From Hypsibius dujardini (Eukaryota > Tardigrada > Eutardigrada > Parachela > Hypsibiidae): a stretch of 20,969 nt of DNA. The notes below the pieces were generated by a model. It was not told where the DNA came from, searched no databases, and was given only the letters and a program-made list of their open reading frames with translations. The position numbers and the translations under genes are program-made. The stretch is taken from contig LRSR01010767.1 in the NCBI GenBank assembly GCA_001579985.1, forward strand, positions 1 through 20,969. The letters are read 5' to 3'. This document shows positions 19,437 to 20,969 of the stretch, one piece after another (within the stretch, counting starts at the first letter, position 1; each line of letters starts with the position of its first letter).

Positions 19437-19682
19437 TTCTCCTGGTACCAATTGGGTAGGACCAACTAGATGGCGCTTCTCCTGGTACCAATTGGGTAGG
19501 ACCAAGTAGATGGCGCTTCTCCTGGTACCAACTGGGTAGGACCAACTAGATGGAGCTTCTCCTGGTACCAACTGGGTAGGACCAACTAGATGGCGCTTCT
19601 CCTGGTACCAACTGGGTAGGACCAACTAGATGGCGCTTCTCCTGGTACCAGTTGGGTAGGACCAACTAGATGGCGCTTCTGC
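19437..19682. repeat. 40-bp tandem array, six copies, each with a CTCF-core-like sequence
   Basis: Six 40-bp units starting CCTGGTACCAATTGGGTAGG at 19441, 19481, 19521, 19561, 19601 and 19641, with very few differences and no indels. Each unit contains the palindrome TGGTACCA, or TTGGTACCAG-type variants. Each also has CAACTAGATGGCGC at offset 22, which matches 13 of 14 positions of the CTCF core consensus CCASYAGRKGGCRS. Unit 2 has CAAGTAG, also allowed; unit 3 has GGAGC, one more mismatch. Open frames across it are repeat artefacts. Confidence 0.95.
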
Positions 19683-19736
19683 TTCTTTGCCAGTTCACCA
19701 TCCCATTATAGCAGAGGCTCAGAAGTGAAACGTGCA

Positions 19737-19863
19737 TACACACGTGGCAAAAACCTTGCGCTAATCGAGTCAAGCCATTATACTCGTTCGGCCCACAGAT
19801 GTTGTCCAGCCTACGAGTGTAAGTACTTAATTCGGTCAGCGTAAGGTTTTTGCCACGTGTGTA
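19737..19863. mobile_element. Inverted-repeat element (MITE-like), copy 2
   Basis: A 127-bp element in which the first 21 bases (starting TACACACGTGGCAAAAACC) match the reverse complement of the last 21 exactly; pairing continues with about five mismatches to base 38. The core has the same inner segments as copy 1 (CGAGTCAAGCCATTA, AAGTACTTAATTCGGT). Ends in TA on both sides, compatible with a TA target duplication. Non-coding. Confidence 0.85.
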
Positions 19864-20064
19864 TGTATGTTTTCATCACAGGAAAGACTGCCATCACGCA
19901 GTCGGAAAAAGTGATTGCTATAATTAGCAGCACTTGAGTGGAACGATATCATAACACACCCAGAAACATATAATCGTCAAATCAAAGCTAGCATCTCTCC
20001 TCACTCCTCACTCATGGGTGGATGCGCGACAACTATCCACGAACACTTTTCCATTGTAGTTGAC

Positions 20065-20195
20065 TACACACACACGTGGCCATATCATAGCGCTAACCGA
20101 GTTAAGCCGTTTATCTCGGCCAATGCACGGTGTTGTACTCATCATCGAGCTAAATGGCCTAACTCAGCCAGCGCCATAATATGGCCACGTGTGTA
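20065..20195. mobile_element. Inverted-repeat element (MITE-like), copy 3, diverged arms
   Basis: A 131-bp element with ends TACACACACACGTGGCC and, reverse-complemented, TACACACGTGGCC. The next segment is CATATCATAGCGCT on the left and CATATTATGGCGCT on the right, unlike the AAAAACCTTGCGCT of copies 1 and 2, although the outer CACGTGG and inner GCGCT, CGAGTTAAGCC parts are shared. Non-coding. Confidence 0.82.
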
Positions 20196-20388
20196 CATCA
20201 AAAGTGTGATAGCAACTATGCTTCTCAACAAACACGCAAAATGAAATAAGGGAGGAGGGCTCTCCGTACTAAATGTACGACCGGCGGACATGTGATGAAA
20301 ACGTCTGTTGCTGTGTTTTATCGTCAGTTTCTCTTGGCGCCGTGACTTCACGTCCATGACGAGAACGTGTCCAAGACACGGTGATAAA
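20196..20388. other. Intergenic, no gene seen
   Basis: Contains a small perfect hairpin CGTGTC-CAA-GACACG near 20366-20380 and otherwise nothing recognisable. No coding potential beyond short chance frames. Confidence 0.5.
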
Positions 20389-20630
20389 AGTATGAGGAGA
20401 AGTCCGTATTTCGGCTCACCCTCCACTTGGTCGATAAATCGGCTCACTCAAGGGTTTATCATTGATGACGGGTGCTTGATTGTTTGATTTGCTATATTAT
20501 ATCCTAGTATACTATAGCACTTCTGAAAATCAACCAATCAAGCAAGCGCCATCAAAGAGAAACCCATGAGTGAGCCGATTTATCGACCAATTGGAGGGTG
20601 AGCCGAAATACAAATTTCACCTCATACTGT
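20389..20630. mobile_element. Near-complete palindrome of about 240 bp (MITE or foldback type)
   Basis: The two halves are inverted copies about a centre near 20509. Left arm segments TATGAGGAGAA, TATTTCGGCTCACCCTCC, TTGGTCGATAAATCGGCTCA and TGCTTGATTG all recur inverted on the right in the same order, with few mismatches; the centre (GCTATATTATATCC...) is itself roughly palindromic, so almost no loop remains. No open frame of interest. It is a different sequence from the CACGTG-ended element nearby. Target duplication is not resolved. Confidence 0.85.
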
Positions 20631-20737
20631 AGTATTCATTTACACCTAAAAAAACACCAACAGCATTCCGTCTATATCCCCGGTACTTTGGTCGAAGCTC
20701 GATGATTAAACCCAGTCATCTTGCGCCCAGAGAGGAC

Positions 20738-20777
20738 TATAAACAAACGTGTTTTTCGACGCCGGTCGGTCGGCCAG
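20738..20777 (+). promoter_or_regulatory. Possible TATA-type core promoter for a gene beyond the window
   Basis: TATAAA at 20738-20743 is followed about 30 bp later by GGCCAGTAAG, which loosely resembles an initiator. No coding exon follows before the window ends: the ATG at 20803 stops after ten codons. Weak, and based only on spacing and sequence. Confidence 0.2.
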
Positions 20778-20969
20778 TAAGAGAGACTGAAAAAGGCTGT
20801 AAAATGTGTCGTGTACCCTTCACACGTCCACTACTGTGACGAATACAGCAACAGCGGGTTCATAATCTTGCTCTCAATCCGCACGCATCAGAAGATAAAC
20901 AACAAGGAGGACCGTTTTTGCCTCCGATATTTCAGAGCCTCGTCGAGCAGAGAGCAGATCACTACTGCC

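Noticed and set aside
19365-19625. Repetitive protein with YQEK-type repeats on the minus strand
   Set aside because: It is the translation of the 40-bp tandem array; 40 is not a multiple of 3, so the apparent protein repeat follows from a stop-free unit and has no other support.
1-20969. tRNA, rRNA, or virus-like elements
   Set aside because: I looked for tRNA-like folds and for gag, polymerase, integrase or envelope-type reading frames and saw none; the mobile DNA here is short and non-coding.

Overview
The window is nuclear DNA of an animal: five intron-rich, conserved protein genes with GT..AG introns, no operons, and many short tandem and inverted repeats. The Rho GEF carries the PDZ/RGS-like/C1/DH/PH layout that I associate with invertebrates such as flies and nematodes rather than the vertebrate ARHGEF11/12 proteins, which lack C1. 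Compact genes, many introns of 64-80 bp and moderate GC would fit an ecdysozoan such as a tardigrade, but the phylum is a guess.

Layout. (1) 3-7660 (+): the 3' part of a PDZ-RhoGEF/LARG/RhoGEF2-type gene, 14 visible exons. It is cut at its 5' end by the window edge and holds large CTGT tetranucleotide repeats and a 17-copy 20-bp minisatellite in its introns. (2) 8329-9331 (+): a two-exon SMAP-type ArfGAP with a very short tail. (3) 10469-11084 (-): somatic cytochrome c, two exons, with another 20-bp minisatellite in its intron. (4) 12267-16970 (+): DDB1, ten exons, 1156 aa. (5) 17268-18895 (-): nuclear cap-binding protein subunit 2 (CBP20), four exons, with an unusual acidic C-terminal tail of about 156 residues. 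ArfGAP and cytochrome c are convergent, cytochrome c and DDB1 divergent, DDB1 and NCBP2 convergent.

The genes are housekeeping and signalling functions with no shared pathway. I see no gene cluster or defence system and no virus-like element.

The non-coding DNA is the unusual part. There are three copies of a 125-131 bp inverted-repeat element with CACGTG in both ends (9798, 19737, 20065). A near-complete palindrome of about 240 bp lies at 20389-20630, and a foldback element of about 460 bp sits in the cytochrome c/DDB1 divergent region. Upstream of NCBP2 a six-copy 40-bp tandem array carries, in each unit, a sequence close to the CTCF core motif. Exon-level oddities are two micro-exons (22 and 25 nt), a 16-nt direct repeat flanking one RhoGEF intron, and a cytochrome c stop codon lying inside an AATAAA.
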